The notes: a model not told the origin generated them from the letters alone. 64,000 nt of DNA from RUG100 sp034927505 (GCA_034927505.1 JAYFPY010000014.1:124001-188000), one strand, 5' to 3'. Counted from the first letter of the stretch, positions 31,806 to 40,396 are shown. A program made the numbers and translations.

Positions 31806-33125
31806 TTAGATCATCTTGTCTACTGAATCCAATACCTTGTCCATGATCTTCATAGCGTCTCTCATTTCCTGTTCAGTTATGATGAGAGGAGGGCAGACAA
31901 CTACCATGTTTTCATGGGAGTAAGTCCAGAATCCTTCTTTCTTGAGCATTCCTATGATCTTCGGCATAATGCCGTCAGGATCTTCATTGAATGCAACCAG
32001 AGGAGTTCCCTTGTCGTCTTTTACCAGTTCCATTGCTGAGAACAGACCGATGTGACGTACCTGGCCTACGCATGCATGTTTCTTTGCAAAGTCGTCTTCT
32101 ATGTCAGCGAGGACTTTTCCGACTTTAGCTACATTGGCTTCAACGCCCAGTTTGTCATACTCTTTCAGAGTTGCAACAGCTGCTGCGCATCCAACCGGAT
32201 GAGCTGAATAAGTCAGTCCGCACATCATCTTGTGATCGTTGAAGTAGTTTGCGATTTTTTCGTTTACAATAACGCCGCCGAGAGGAACATATCCGCATGT
32301 GCAGCCTTTTGCAAATGAAATCATGTCAGGTTCGATTCCAAAGTTCTGGAATGCGAAAGTCTTTCCTGTTCTGTACCAGCCTGCCATTACTTCGTCGCAT
32401 ACCATCATGATGCCGTACTTGGTGCACAGGTCTCTTACGCCCTTTACCCATTTTACAGGAGGGATCAGAACGCCGTTGGATCCAACTACTGATTCCATGA
32501 ATATTGCTGCGATGCTTTCAGGTCCTTCATATTTCACCTGATTAGTGAGCAGTTCCAGATAGAAGTCTGCAACGTCGTCTTCGTTTTTGAAGTTTACCTG
32601 AGCCGGTGCTCTGTACGGATATGGTCCGTCATATTTTACAAAGCCTGCAGGGCCCGGTTCGTTTGCAAAATGTCTTGGTTCGCCTGTCAGCATGCCGGAG
32701 CCTGCCGAAGAACCGTGGTAGCATCTGTACATTGAGAAGATCTTCCATCTGCCTGTGTACTGTTTTGCCATTTTGATAGCATTTTCATTTGATTCAGCAC
32801 CTGCATTAGTGAAGAATACTTTTGCGCCCTTCATGCCGGAAGCTTTTACTACTGCTTCTGCAGCGTCCGATCTTGCGTCGATGGCAAATCCCGGTCCTAT
32901 GAAAGCCAGCTTTTCAGCCTGTGCTTTGATAGCGTCTATAACAGCTTTGTTTCCGTGCCCCAGGTTGGAGTTTACCAGCTGAGCCGACATATCATAATAC
33001 TTGTTGCCGTCTTCGTCCCAGAAGTATATTCCTTCTGCCTTGGTAACTACCATAGGATCGATAGCACCCTGCGCACTCCATGAATGGAGGTTATACTTTA
33101 AACTTTTATCTTTTATTGCTGACAT
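31806..33125 (-). CDS. Class III omega-amino acid aminotransferase (taurine-pyruvate aminotransferase-like)
   Basis: 439 residues, class III PLP transaminase: TNAGAESNENAIKMAKQY, YHGSSAGSGMLTGEPRHF, CDEVMAGWYRTGKTFAF and PLP lysine in SFAKGCTCGYVPLGG. The overall look is that of taurine:pyruvate (Tpa) and related beta-alanine aminotransferases. It would convert an omega-amine such as taurine, hypotaurine or beta-alanine to an aldehyde. The gene 78 bp upstream encodes an acylating aldehyde dehydrogenase that could take up that aldehyde. Codon use favours pyrimidine-ending Ala/Thr codons, suggesting high expression. The substrate is not proven. Confidence 0.85.
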   Translation of the reverse strand: MSAIKDKSLKYNLHSWSAQGAIDPMVVTKAEGIYFWDEDGNKYYDMSAQLVNSNLGHGNKAVIDAIKAQAEKLAFIGPGFAIDARSDAAEAVVKASGMKGAKVFFTNAGAESNENAIKMAKQYTGRWKIFSMYRCYHGSSAGSGMLTGEPRHFANEPGPAGFVKYDGPYPYRAPAQVNFKNEDDVADFYLELLTNQVKYEGPESIAAIFMESVVGSNGVLIPPVKWVKGVRDLCTKYGIMMVCDEVMAGWYRTGKTFAFQNFGIEPDMISFAKGCTCGYVPLGGVIVNEKIANYFNDHKMMCGLTYSAHPVGCAAAVATLKEYDKLGVEANVAKVGKVLADIEDDFAKKHACVGQVRHIGLFSAMELVKDDKGTPLVAFNEDPDGIMPKIIGMLKKEGFWTYSHENMVVVCPPLIITEQEMRDAMKIMDKVLDSVDKMI

Positions 33126-33202
33126 TGTAATTCTCCTTTATTTTTATGCGGAAGGGCAGGCATGCTGCCGTCCCGCACATTCTGTAAGATTTGGTTTATA
33201 AA

Positions 33203-34630
33203 CTATTTGTCAACTTTTTCTCTGACTGCTGCGTCAAACAAAACTTCGTCTTTCGGCATCCAGTTAGGGATTTTTCTTGAAGTGTAAGTGAAGTTGAGAA
33301 GGTCTTTCCATGTAGCATTGTGTGATACGCTGTTTCCGCCCCAAGTTCCGCATCCCAGTGACATTGTTACAGGGAATCCGTTGTCCCAGCCGCCGGAGTT
33401 GGTCAGGCACTGAGGCTGATTTACAACTACCTTTGTTACAGGAACGTTTGCTGACAGAACGTCAACATTTTCTCTCTTTGTTGTGTGGATACCGCAGCTG
33501 TGGCCTTTGCCCATGTAGTCCAGGCATCCGTTTACCTTAGCCAGTGCATCATAGATATCGTTCTTGCATTTGATGATACCGGATACAGGTGAAAGCTTTT
33601 CGCCTGTGAACGGGTGATCAAGACCGAATCCGTTAGGTTCTTCGGCAGCCAGCACTTTTGTTCCTGCAGGCACTTTCAGATCAGCCAGTTTTGCGATAGT
33701 TTCAGCATTCTGAGCTACGATAGCTCTGTTGATAGTGTTTGCTTCAGGCAGGCTTGGCCAGATAGTCTTCTGCAGCTTTGCCTTTTCTTCCGATCCTTCT
33801 TTGCAGACATATGCTCCCTGCTTTTCAAATTCTTTTATGAATTCATCGTAGCAGTTTTCGAATACGACGATGTTGTTTTCAGTTGAGCATGAAGTTGCGT
33901 TGTCGAATATCTTTGATTTTACGATATCAGCAACAGCATCTTTTATAGGTCTTGTTCCATCGATAACGCATACGCAGTTGCCGACGCCAACGCCTATAGC
34001 AGGTGTTCCGGATGAGTAAGCAGCCTTTACCAGACCGGCACCGCCTGTAGCCAGGATGAAGTCCACCTGAGCCATCAGTTCACCGGAAGTTTCGAATGTA
34101 ACCATTTCAGGTTCGATAGCCTGTACCAGATCTTCAGGATATCCCAGCTTTTTGATGATGTTTCTGATTTCGCTTACGATAGCTACTGTAGTTTTCTTTG
34201 CTCTTGGATGAGGAGCAAGAATGATAGCGTTTCTTGTTTTAAGAGCCATCATTGATTTAACTATAGGAGTTGCTTCGCCGTTTGTTACAGGCATGATACC
34301 GCCTACAACGCCCATTGGCTTAGCCCATTTTTCCATTCCTGTATCTTCGTTCTTTTCCAGAAGACCAACTGACTGGTGGCCCTTCATCTGTTTGTAAGAA
34401 CCCTTTACTTTACCGTAGATCTTGCCGATCTTGTCATCTACGATTCCCATTTTTCCTTCTTCAACGAGAAGTTCAGCCCATTTCTTAGCCAGGTCAGGCT
34501 TGGTCATATGATAAGCCACTGCTCCTGTCAGTAATTCACAGTCCTCCTGTGTGAAATCATTAGCGACAGCCTGTGCCTTTCTGGCGTTTTCTACCAGTTT
34601 TGCAACATAATCATGTGCATTCATTGCCAT
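33203..34630 (-). CDS. Acylating aldehyde dehydrogenase (sulfoacetaldehyde dehydrogenase-like)
   Basis: 475 residues, short CoA-acylating aldehyde dehydrogenase of the EutE/SauS group: PVTNGEATPIVKSMMALKTRNAIILAPHP, TGGAGLVKAAYSSGTPAIGVGVGN and the catalytic cysteine in NATSCSTENNIVV. Oxidises an aldehyde to the acyl-CoA with NAD(P)+, or the reverse. Paired with a Tpa-like aminotransferase, the simplest reading is amine to aldehyde to acyl-CoA. Sulfoacetaldehyde, malonate semialdehyde and acetaldehyde are all candidates. It lies behind a sigma-54 promoter and a dedicated activator. AAAGGAGGAC ribosome binding site. Confidence 0.85.
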   Translation of the reverse strand: MAMNAHDYVAKLVENARKAQAVANDFTQEDCELLTGAVAYHMTKPDLAKKWAELLVEEGKMGIVDDKIGKIYGKVKGSYKQMKGHQSVGLLEKNEDTGMEKWAKPMGVVGGIMPVTNGEATPIVKSMMALKTRNAIILAPHPRAKKTTVAIVSEIRNIIKKLGYPEDLVQAIEPEMVTFETSGELMAQVDFILATGGAGLVKAAYSSGTPAIGVGVGNCVCVIDGTRPIKDAVADIVKSKIFDNATSCSTENNIVVFENCYDEFIKEFEKQGAYVCKEGSEEKAKLQKTIWPSLPEANTINRAIVAQNAETIAKLADLKVPAGTKVLAAEEPNGFGLDHPFTGEKLSPVSGIIKCKNDIYDALAKVNGCLDYMGKGHSCGIHTTKRENVDVLSANVPVTKVVVNQPQCLTNSGGWDNGFPVTMSLGCGTWGGNSVSHNATWKDLLNFTYTSRKIPNWMPKDEVLFDAAVREKVDK

Positions 34631-34708
34631 TTTAATGTCCTCCTTTGAGTTTAATTGGTTATAATTGTTTACTTATTAAACGGATTTTACGCCCGCAGTT
34701 AAATAACA

Positions 34709-34724
34709 AGCAATCTGCATGCCA
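34709..34724 (-). promoter_or_regulatory. Sigma-54 (-24/-12) promoter
   Basis: On the - strand: TGGCATGCAGATTGCT, fitting the sigma-54 consensus TGGCAC-N5-TTGCW with correct GG-to-GC spacing. It lies 79-94 bp upstream of the aldehyde dehydrogenase start and about 140-270 bp from the predicted activator sites. Confidence 0.85.
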
Positions 34725-34865
34725 AACACGAAAAAAATGGATCCGGAAGTAAAGAAAGCGGCAAAGACGGCAAATAAAGTCAGAAAAGTCAACACATTTG
34801 TCAGTATTAAGTTTAGGTTAAATTTTATAAAGATTCTGCTGAAAAAGAGTGGGAAAGAATGGTTT

Positions 34866-34980
34866 TGATACATAAATGTATCGTATAAAAGTATAATTGT
34901 ATACAAACAGACGCACCGCTTGAAATAGCATGGATGCAAGCGTTGATGCAAAAGTGCATCAATGATGCAGATGTGTATCA
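34866..34980. promoter_or_regulatory. Three predicted activator-binding sites (UAS)
   Basis: Three palindromes share TGATRC-N6-GYATC(A/G): 34866-34883, 34944-34961 and 34963-34980. The 6-6-6 layout resembles the TyrR-box layout (TGTAAA-N6-TTTACA), and the neighbouring activator ends in a TyrR-like helix-turn-helix. They lie at the usual enhancer distance from the sigma-54 promoter. The interval 34631-34977 holds only this control region. Confidence 0.75.
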
Positions 34981-36351
34981 CTTCAAAGATATCCCATATT
35001 TGTGCAGTTTGCGTACAATAGTGGGTTGACTGGTTTTCAGTGCTTTTGCCATTGCTCTGGTGGTTGGATAGCGGCCGGAAGCTTTTTCAAGAAACTTTTT
35101 TTCTGTTTTTTCCATTACCTCGGAAAGGGATGCATCAGGATCGTCAGTAAGATTGTCGCCGGAGGAAGCTTCGATTATGAATTCAGGGATGCTGTCCACA
35201 TCGATAAGATCTCCGGCACTGGTAAGTATGAGCCGTTCGACTATATTCTGCAGCTCTCGTATGTTTCCTGGCCACTGGAATCCGGCAAGCACATCCATTG
35301 CTTTCTTTGTTATGCTTTTGTTCTGGCTGTACTTTTTATTGTATCTCTTCAGGAACAGCTGCAGCAGCGGGATCATATCCTCCTGTCTTTTTCTCAGAGG
35401 AGGAACATTAAGGGGAACGACATTCAGTCGATAGTACAGATCTTCACGGAACAGTCCTTTGTCCACCTGATCTTTAAGTTTTCTGTTGGTAGCAGAGATG
35501 ATCCTGACATTGACAGGTATCCTGTCAGTGCCGCCGACTCTGGTAATGAATCTTTCTTGTATGACTTGCAGCAGCTTCACCTGCAGATCCAAAGGCAGTT
35601 CGGATATTTCGTCGAGAAATATGGTCCCGTTCTGCGCAACTTCAAAGAATCCTTTTTTTCCCTCGGCTCTTGCACCGGTAAAGGCTCCTTTTTCATATCC
35701 GAACAGTTCGGATTCTATCAGATTGGCAGGGATGGCGCCGCAGTTCACAGTGACCATGGGCTCATCTTTTCTGTTACCATTCATATGAAGAAAAGATGCA
35801 ATGACGCCTTTTCCAACACCGGACTCTCCGGTGATGAGAACAGTTGAATCGACAGTGGCCAGCCTCTGAGCCAGTCTCAGGACATCGACCATGGAATCGC
35901 TGCGCGCAATTATGCTGCGGTCGTTAAGATCCTCATCCTGCATGTCTGCAGCGGGAGGATCGTATGTCTGCAGACGGTCCTGCAGCAGTGACAATTCACT
36001 TATATCTCTCGAAGTGGTTATTATTTTTGTTATGTTGCCTTTTTCATCCAGAATGGGCATGCCTGTCGAAAGCAGCTTTCTTCCGGAACGGTTTTCATGA
36101 ATGATAGTGGCTTCTCGCTTTTCGGCCAGCACTATGGTGGCGACTGAAGGAGAAAAAATCCCTTCTCTTTCCAGCTCGGAAACATGCATTCCATTGACAT
36201 CATCATTAGAGATCTCATAGAGGGATTCGCAGGCTTTGTTGCACCAGATAGCGTAACCATTGCTGTCATCTATGAATACAGCATCGCTGATACTGTCCAG
36301 TATAGAGCGGAATTCCCATGCAGAAAGACTGCTGAGCAGATTGTTTTCCAT
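34978..36351 (-). CDS. PAS-AAA+ sigma-54-dependent transcriptional activator
   Basis: 457 residues from ATG 36351 (AAAGGTGG upstream; an in-frame GTG at 36360 overlaps that site). Order: PAS sensor (about 10-120, DAVFIDDSNGYAIWCNKACE), AAA+ domain (about 140-375) with Walker A GESGVGKG, the sigma-54 contact loop GAFTGAR and Walker B TIFLDEI, then a C-terminal TyrR-type helix-turn-helix (TTRAMAKALKTSQPTIVRKL). There is no receiver domain, so it is probably switched on by a small ligand. It should drive the aldehyde dehydrogenase-aminotransferase pair through the sigma-54 promoter. Confidence 0.93.
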   Translation of the reverse strand: MENNLLSSLSAWEFRSILDSISDAVFIDDSNGYAIWCNKACESLYEISNDDVNGMHVSELEREGIFSPSVATIVLAEKREATIIHENRSGRKLLSTGMPILDEKGNITKIITTSRDISELSLLQDRLQTYDPPAADMQDEDLNDRSIIARSDSMVDVLRLAQRLATVDSTVLITGESGVGKGVIASFLHMNGNRKDEPMVTVNCGAIPANLIESELFGYEKGAFTGARAEGKKGFFEVAQNGTIFLDEISELPLDLQVKLLQVIQERFITRVGGTDRIPVNVRIISATNRKLKDQVDKGLFREDLYYRLNVVPLNVPPLRKRQEDMIPLLQLFLKRYNKKYSQNKSITKKAMDVLAGFQWPGNIRELQNIVERLILTSAGDLIDVDSIPEFIIEASSGDNLTDDPDASLSEVMEKTEKKFLEKASGRYPTTRAMAKALKTSQPTIVRKLHKYGISLK

Positions 36352-36390
36352 AATATCCACCTTTCTGATCTAAAGTGTTTTACTTATTTC

Positions 36391-36443
36391 ATTATATGGT
36401 ATAATATCTCTAGACACAAGTTAAATGATACGATTTTGTATCG
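36391..36443. promoter_or_regulatory. Divergent promoters of the activator and dfx with a fourth activator site
   Basis: For the activator (- strand): TTGTGT (36414-36419), 17-bp spacer, TATAAT (36391-36396). For dfx (+ strand): TATAAT at 36400-36405 with a weak -35. A fourth TGATAC-N6-GTATCG site lies at 36426-36443, just upstream of the activator -35 and in the dfx 5' leader. Confidence 0.6.
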
Positions 36444-36464
36444 ATAAAACAAGGAGGTAACCTT

Positions 36465-36842
36465 ATGAGAAAATTTTTAAAATGCATGCATTGCGGAAAC
36501 ATTGTTGGAATGATCGAAGACAAGGGCGTTCCCGTAGTCTGCTGCGGAGACAACATGACGGAACTGGTCCCGAACACTGTTGACGCGGCGGTCGAAAAAC
36601 ACGTTCCTGTTGCTACTGTAGACAATAATGAAATTTCTGTAAAGGTCGGAGACGTTGAACATCCAATGACTGATGATCATTACATCCAGTGGATATATAT
36701 AGAAACTCAGCAGGGCGGCCAGAAAAAGACTTTGAAACCGGGTCAGAAACCTGCAGCTCAATTCACACTGGCAGGCGGCGACAAGGCTGTTGCAGCATAT
36801 GCATACTGTAATCTTCACGGATTATGGAAAAAGGAACTGTAA
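36465..36842 (+). CDS. dfx: Desulfoferrodoxin (superoxide reductase, 2Fe-SOR)
   Basis: 125 residues. N-terminal desulforedoxin-like FeCys4 site (C7, C10, C26, C27) and the catalytic SOR domain with iron ligands H46 (EKHVP), H66, H72, C115 and H118 (YCNLHGLW). It reduces superoxide to hydrogen peroxide without making oxygen, a typical anaerobe defence. AAGGAGGTAACC ribosome binding site. It is divergent from the sigma-54 activator and shares its control region. Confidence 0.97.
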   Translation: MRKFLKCMHCGNIVGMIEDKGVPVVCCGDNMTELVPNTVDAAVEKHVPVATVDNNEISVKVGDVEHPMTDDHYIQWIYIETQQGGQKKTLKPGQKPAAQFTLAGGDKAVAAYAYCNLHGLWKKEL

Positions 36843-36857
36843 GGATCCAAAATACAG

Positions 36858-37184
36858 TCAAGAGAATATAGCCTGCACCATTACCATGTAGCAGACAGTG
36901 CCTCCTCCGATCGAGAGGAGGTTATTCTTTTTCCAAATATGGAGAGCAGCTGTGATGACGATGGCTATGAACATAGGCATCCAGTCGGCAGCGTGGTAAA
37001 AACTGATGTTGCGTAAACAGTATACCACCAGGACTGCGATCACTGCTGCAGGCAGGACTTTTCCCAGGTACATGACTGAGTCGGGAGGATCTTTTCTCCC
37101 AAAAAGAGCGAAGGGGGCCAGACGTGTGAGAAAAGTGCAGACGGCAACTACTGCTATTGTGATCAGCGCATTCAAAACAGTCAT
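36858..37184 (-). CDS. azlD: Branched-chain amino acid exporter small subunit AzlD
   Basis: 108 residues from ATG 37184 with four hydrophobic helices: TRLAPFALFGRKDPPDSVMYLGKVLPAAVIAVLVVYCLR is typical of AzlD. Works with AzlC as an exporter of branched-chain amino acids (family knowledge). The start overlaps the azlC stop (TGATG). Converges with dfx. Confidence 0.9.
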   Translation of the reverse strand: MTVLNALITIAVVAVCTFLTRLAPFALFGRKDPPDSVMYLGKVLPAAVIAVLVVYCLRNISFYHAADWMPMFIAIVITAALHIWKKNNLLSIGGGTVCYMVMVQAIFS

Positions 37185-37882
37185 CAGGCGGCATCCTCCT
37201 TTTTTTCGATGGGCTTGCGGCATATCATAATGATCGCTACAGCGGCCAGCATGGCAGGGATGATGAAATTGGCAGGACCGATGATCAGCAGCGAAGCAGC
37301 GCCGCATGCAGCGCCGATGACGGCCGGTATGTGGGTCCTGGCTTCCCGCCACTGATCAACGCATATAACAACAAAAAGCGCAGTCATTGCAAAGTCTACA
37401 CCTGTTATATCGAAGGTTATCAGTTGACCGAAAACAGCTCCCAGGGTGCATCCGATCACCCAGTATGAATGGTTCAGCGCAGCCATGCACAGCATGGTTT
37501 TGTTCTCGTTCAGGGTGGACGGTATGCGTGTGCCGCATAAAAGGGCGTAGGTCTCGTCGGTGAGAGAGAATATCATGTATGGATATGCTTTACCCATTTC
37601 GCGGAATTTAGTCAGAAAAGACAGACCGTAAAACACATGCCTGCTGTTTATGGAAAATGTCATTATGATTGTTGTCAGTATATTCGCTCCTCCGGTCAGT
37701 ATGCTCACAAGGACAAACTGCATCGTTCCGGCAAATACGAAGAGTGCTGTAAAAAAAGCCCATACAAAATTATAGCCGATCTCTTCCAGCATGAGACCAA
37801 AAGCTATACCCATCGTTATATATCCCAGCATTACCGGTATGTCGCGCATAAAAGCAAATCTCAATTCATTTTTCATAAGCAT
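37184..37882 (-). CDS. azlC: Branched-chain amino acid exporter large subunit AzlC
   Basis: 232 residues, polytopic membrane protein. DIPVMLGYITMGIAFGLMLEEIGYNF, then INSRHVFYGLSFLTKFREMGKAYPYMIFSLTDETYALL, the AzlC signature. It pairs with AzlD (1-bp overlap). The longer start MLMKNELRF is used by the ORF; ATG 37876 two codons later is an alternative. Confidence 0.92.
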   Translation of the reverse strand: MLMKNELRFAFMRDIPVMLGYITMGIAFGLMLEEIGYNFVWAFFTALFVFAGTMQFVLVSILTGGANILTTIIMTFSINSRHVFYGLSFLTKFREMGKAYPYMIFSLTDETYALLCGTRIPSTLNENKTMLCMAALNHSYWVIGCTLGAVFGQLITFDITGVDFAMTALFVVICVDQWREARTHIPAVIGAACGAASLLIIGPANFIIPAMLAAVAIIMICRKPIEKKEDAA

Positions 37883-37939
37883 ATATAATGATAGGGGGAT
37901 AACAGTTTTTTTGCAAGAGAATATTTTTCAAATCAGCTC

Positions 37940-38090
37940 TTGACAGACCGTGAAATGAGATGATATAGTTATCAGGTACAAAAAGAAGAAGTTATCCGCT
38001 TCTCACCTTGCGCAGCGCAGGCTGTCGGGTTGGAAATGTAATCAAACACAATGTGTTTCAGGGCGGATGATTTCATCCGCTTATTTTATT
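37940..38090 (+). promoter_or_regulatory. infC-rpmI-rplT promoter and attenuator leader
   Basis: TTGACA (37940-37945), 18-bp spacer, TATAGT (37964-37969) starts a leader of about 130 nt. Near its end GCGGATGA-TT-TCATCCGC is followed by TTATTTTATT (38064-38090), an intrinsic terminator. An early TTATCCGCTTCT segment (about 37991-38002) could pair with the left arm as antiterminator. This layout is that of L20-controlled infC leaders of Firmicutes. Confidence 0.7.
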
Positions 38091-38109
38091 AACAGGGAGG
38101 TGTAATACC

Positions 38110-38625
38110 ATTAGTAAGGAAAATTTGATCAATAACGAGATCCGGGACAAGGAACTGAGGGTCATTTCCAGTGACGGGGAACAGCTTGGCATCATGAGCA
38201 GACACGATGCGCTGGCAGCCGCAGAGGAAAAGAATCTGGACCTGGTATGCGTTTCGCCAAATGCGAAACCGCCGGTAGCAAAGATACTTGATTACGGGAA
38301 ATATCGTTACGAGCTTCAGAAAAAAGAAAAGGAAGCAAGAAAAAAGCAGAAGACTACGCAGATAAAAGAAATCAGATTGTCCACATTTATTGAGGAACAC
38401 GACATCAATGTAAAGGCCAGGACTGCTTCGAAATTTCTGAAGGACGGAGATAAGGTCAAGGTAAGCCTGAGATTCAGAGGCAGAGAAAGAGATTATACTG
38501 CCAAGGGATATGAGGTTATGGAAAAGTTTGCAGATGCTGTTTCAGACATTGCGGACATTGAGAAAAAACCTAAATTCGAGGGCAGGAGCCTTACGATGTT
38601 TATAGCGCCAAAATCGGATAAATAA
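38110..38625 (+). CDS. infC: Translation initiation factor IF-3
   Basis: 171 residues when started at AUU 38110, which follows GGGAGGTG at the right spacing; reads (M)SKENLINNEIRDKELRVI. No ATG or GTG occurs early, and AUU is the classic infC start used for self-regulation by IF-3 proofreading. N domain (1-80) with DYGKYRYELQKKEKEARKKQ linker and C domain EIRLSTFIEEHDINVKARTASKFL. Leads the infC-rpmI-rplT operon. Confidence 0.95.
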   Translation: MSKENLINNEIRDKELRVISSDGEQLGIMSRHDALAAAEEKNLDLVCVSPNAKPPVAKILDYGKYRYELQKKEKEARKKQKTTQIKEIRLSTFIEEHDINVKARTASKFLKDGDKVKVSLRFRGRERDYTAKGYEVMEKFADAVSDIADIEKKPKFEGRSLTMFIAPKSDK

Positions 38626-38657
38626 GATAAACAAATCATACTCAGGAGGAATACATC

Positions 38658-38858
38658 ATGGCAAAGAACAAGATGAAGTCCCATAGAGGGGCAATGAAGC
38701 GATTCAAAACTACAGGATCGGGAAAAATCAAAAGGAACAAGGCTTATAAGAGTCATATCCTTACAAAAAAAAATCAGAAGAGAAAGAGAGGCCTTCGAAA
38801 GGCAACTACTCTCACGAGCGCAGATCTTAAGAGAATCAAGAGAGCAATGGGTCAATAA
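38658..38858 (+). CDS. rpmI: 50S ribosomal protein L35
   Basis: 66 residues, very basic, with MKSHRGAMKRFKTTGSGKIKR and KKNQKRKRGLRKATTL as in L35. CAGGAGGAAT ribosome binding site; 12 bp before rplT. Confidence 0.97.
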   Translation: MAKNKMKSHRGAMKRFKTTGSGKIKRNKAYKSHILTKKNQKRKRGLRKATTLTSADLKRIKRAMGQ

Positions 38859-38870
38859 GGAGGAAACAAC

Positions 38871-39224
38871 ATGGCAAGAGTTAAAAAAGGATTGAATGCA
38901 CACAAGAGACATAAGAAAATTCTCAAGCAGGCAAAGGGTTTTTACGGACAGAAGAGCAAGGTCTACAGAGCTGCAAAACCGGCTGTAATGAGATCTATGC
39001 GCAGTGCATATGCAGGAAGAAAACTGAAAAAAAGAGAATACAGAAGAATGTGGATCGCAAGAATAAATGCGGGTGCAAGAATGAACGGTATTTCCTACAG
39101 CAGGCTGATGAACGGACTGAAGGTTTCCGGAATCGAGATCAACAGAAAAATGCTTGCTGAGATGGCGATCTATGATGAGCAGGCATTTGCAAAGCTTTGC
39201 GAAACTGCGAAGAACGTTCAATAG
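38871..39224 (+). CDS. rplT: 50S ribosomal protein L20
   Basis: 117 residues: MARVKKGLNAHKRHKKILKQ, GFYGQKSKVYRAAKPAVM, YAGRKLKKREYRRMWIARINA, all standard for L20. An early 50S assembly protein and the usual repressor of its own operon through the leader. GGAGGAAACAAC ribosome binding site. Confidence 0.98.
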   Translation: MARVKKGLNAHKRHKKILKQAKGFYGQKSKVYRAAKPAVMRSMRSAYAGRKLKKREYRRMWIARINAGARMNGISYSRLMNGLKVSGIEINRKMLAEMAIYDEQAFAKLCETAKNVQ

Positions 39225-39286
39225 AACAGCGATGTGTTTTGCAGAGGACAGTAAATCGATTTTTCTATGACCGAATGGGGGAAAGA

Positions 39287-40396
39287 ATGAAAAAGACAAA
39301 GATAGCTTTAATGTTGGCAGTCTGTGTGGGAATAGTGATGACTTTCAGTGCCTGTGGGAGACCGTACAGCAGTTACGATCTGTCCGACTACATAAAGGTA
39401 GGCGAATACAAGGGACTGGAAGTTGCAAAGTATACGATAAACGTTACAAACAAAGAAATCAATTCCGAGATCAAGAGCAGACGTGAAGCCAAGACGGAAA
39501 CCAAAGAAGTGAAGACCGGCAAGGTAAAGAACAAGAATACAGTAGTGATCACTTACAAAGGTACCATCAACGGCAAGGACTTTGACGGAAACTCAGGCGA
39601 GGGCGTAAACCTTACCATAGGATCCGGACAGTTCATCGATGGATTTGAAGACAAGCTGATAGGCGCAGAAGTAGGCGAAACGATAAAATTCACATTGTCG
39701 TTCCCTAAAGACTACAGCAACTCGGATGTAGCCGGCAAAAAAGCTAAATGGACTGTTACAATCGATGCAAAGCAGGAAGAAGTAACGCCTGAACTGGACG
39801 CAGCATTCATAAAAGAAGATACTGACGGAAAGTGCAAGACGGTAGCAGCATACAAAGAATACATCAAGAAAGACCTGGAAAAGGATGAAAAGGCAAGCGG
39901 CATACAGACACAGAAAGATTATCTGTGGAACAAGGTCCTTGAGTCTTCCGAGGTGAAGAAAGACAGCGACGGAAAAGAAAAATATCCGGGCGACGAAGTG
40001 GATAAAACTTATGAAGAACTGAAGGATTACTATACAAAGCAGGCTGAAAATTACAGCATGAGCTATTCGGACTTCATCAAGCAGTATATGGGATCCACAA
40101 AGAAAGACTTCAACAAGCAGCTGAAGTCACTGGCCAAGACTCAAGTAAAACAGAACGAAGTAGTATATTATATTGCTGAAAAAGAGGACATAAAGGTAAG
40201 CAAGAAAGAATACAAAGCTTTCATAAAGAAAACTCTGAAGCAGTACGGATATACTGAAAAATCATTCGAGAAGGCCAACAATGAATCATATGAAGAGATG
40301 CAGGGCGAAGACAGTATCTGGAATGCAGTGTATCTTGACAAAGTCGAAGATCTGCTTTTGGATAAAGCAAAAGTAGTAGATAAAGTAAAATCATAA
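39287..40396 (+). CDS. Trigger-factor-like lipoprotein with FKBP-type PPIase domain
   Basis: 369 residues from ATG 39287 (GGGGGAAAG upstream). A lipoprotein signal peptide (MKKTKIALMLAVCVGIVMTFSACG) should give a lipid-anchored cysteine. An FKBP domain follows (about 80-165: NTVVITYKGTINGKDFDGNSGEG, FIDGFEDKLIGAEVGE), with trigger-factor-like helical C-terminal parts. The ribosome-binding N domain of Tig is missing except a short piece (YKGLEVAKYTINVT). It probably folds or handles exported proteins outside the membrane, like PrsA but from a Tig ancestor. It lies 62 bp after rplT. Confidence 0.88.
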   Translation: MKKTKIALMLAVCVGIVMTFSACGRPYSSYDLSDYIKVGEYKGLEVAKYTINVTNKEINSEIKSRREAKTETKEVKTGKVKNKNTVVITYKGTINGKDFDGNSGEGVNLTIGSGQFIDGFEDKLIGAEVGETIKFTLSFPKDYSNSDVAGKKAKWTVTIDAKQEEVTPELDAAFIKEDTDGKCKTVAAYKEYIKKDLEKDEKASGIQTQKDYLWNKVLESSEVKKDSDGKEKYPGDEVDKTYEELKDYYTKQAENYSMSYSDFIKQYMGSTKKDFNKQLKSLAKTQVKQNEVVYYIAEKEDIKVSKKEYKAFIKKTLKQYGYTEKSFEKANNESYEEMQGEDSIWNAVYLDKVEDLLLDKAKVVDKVKS

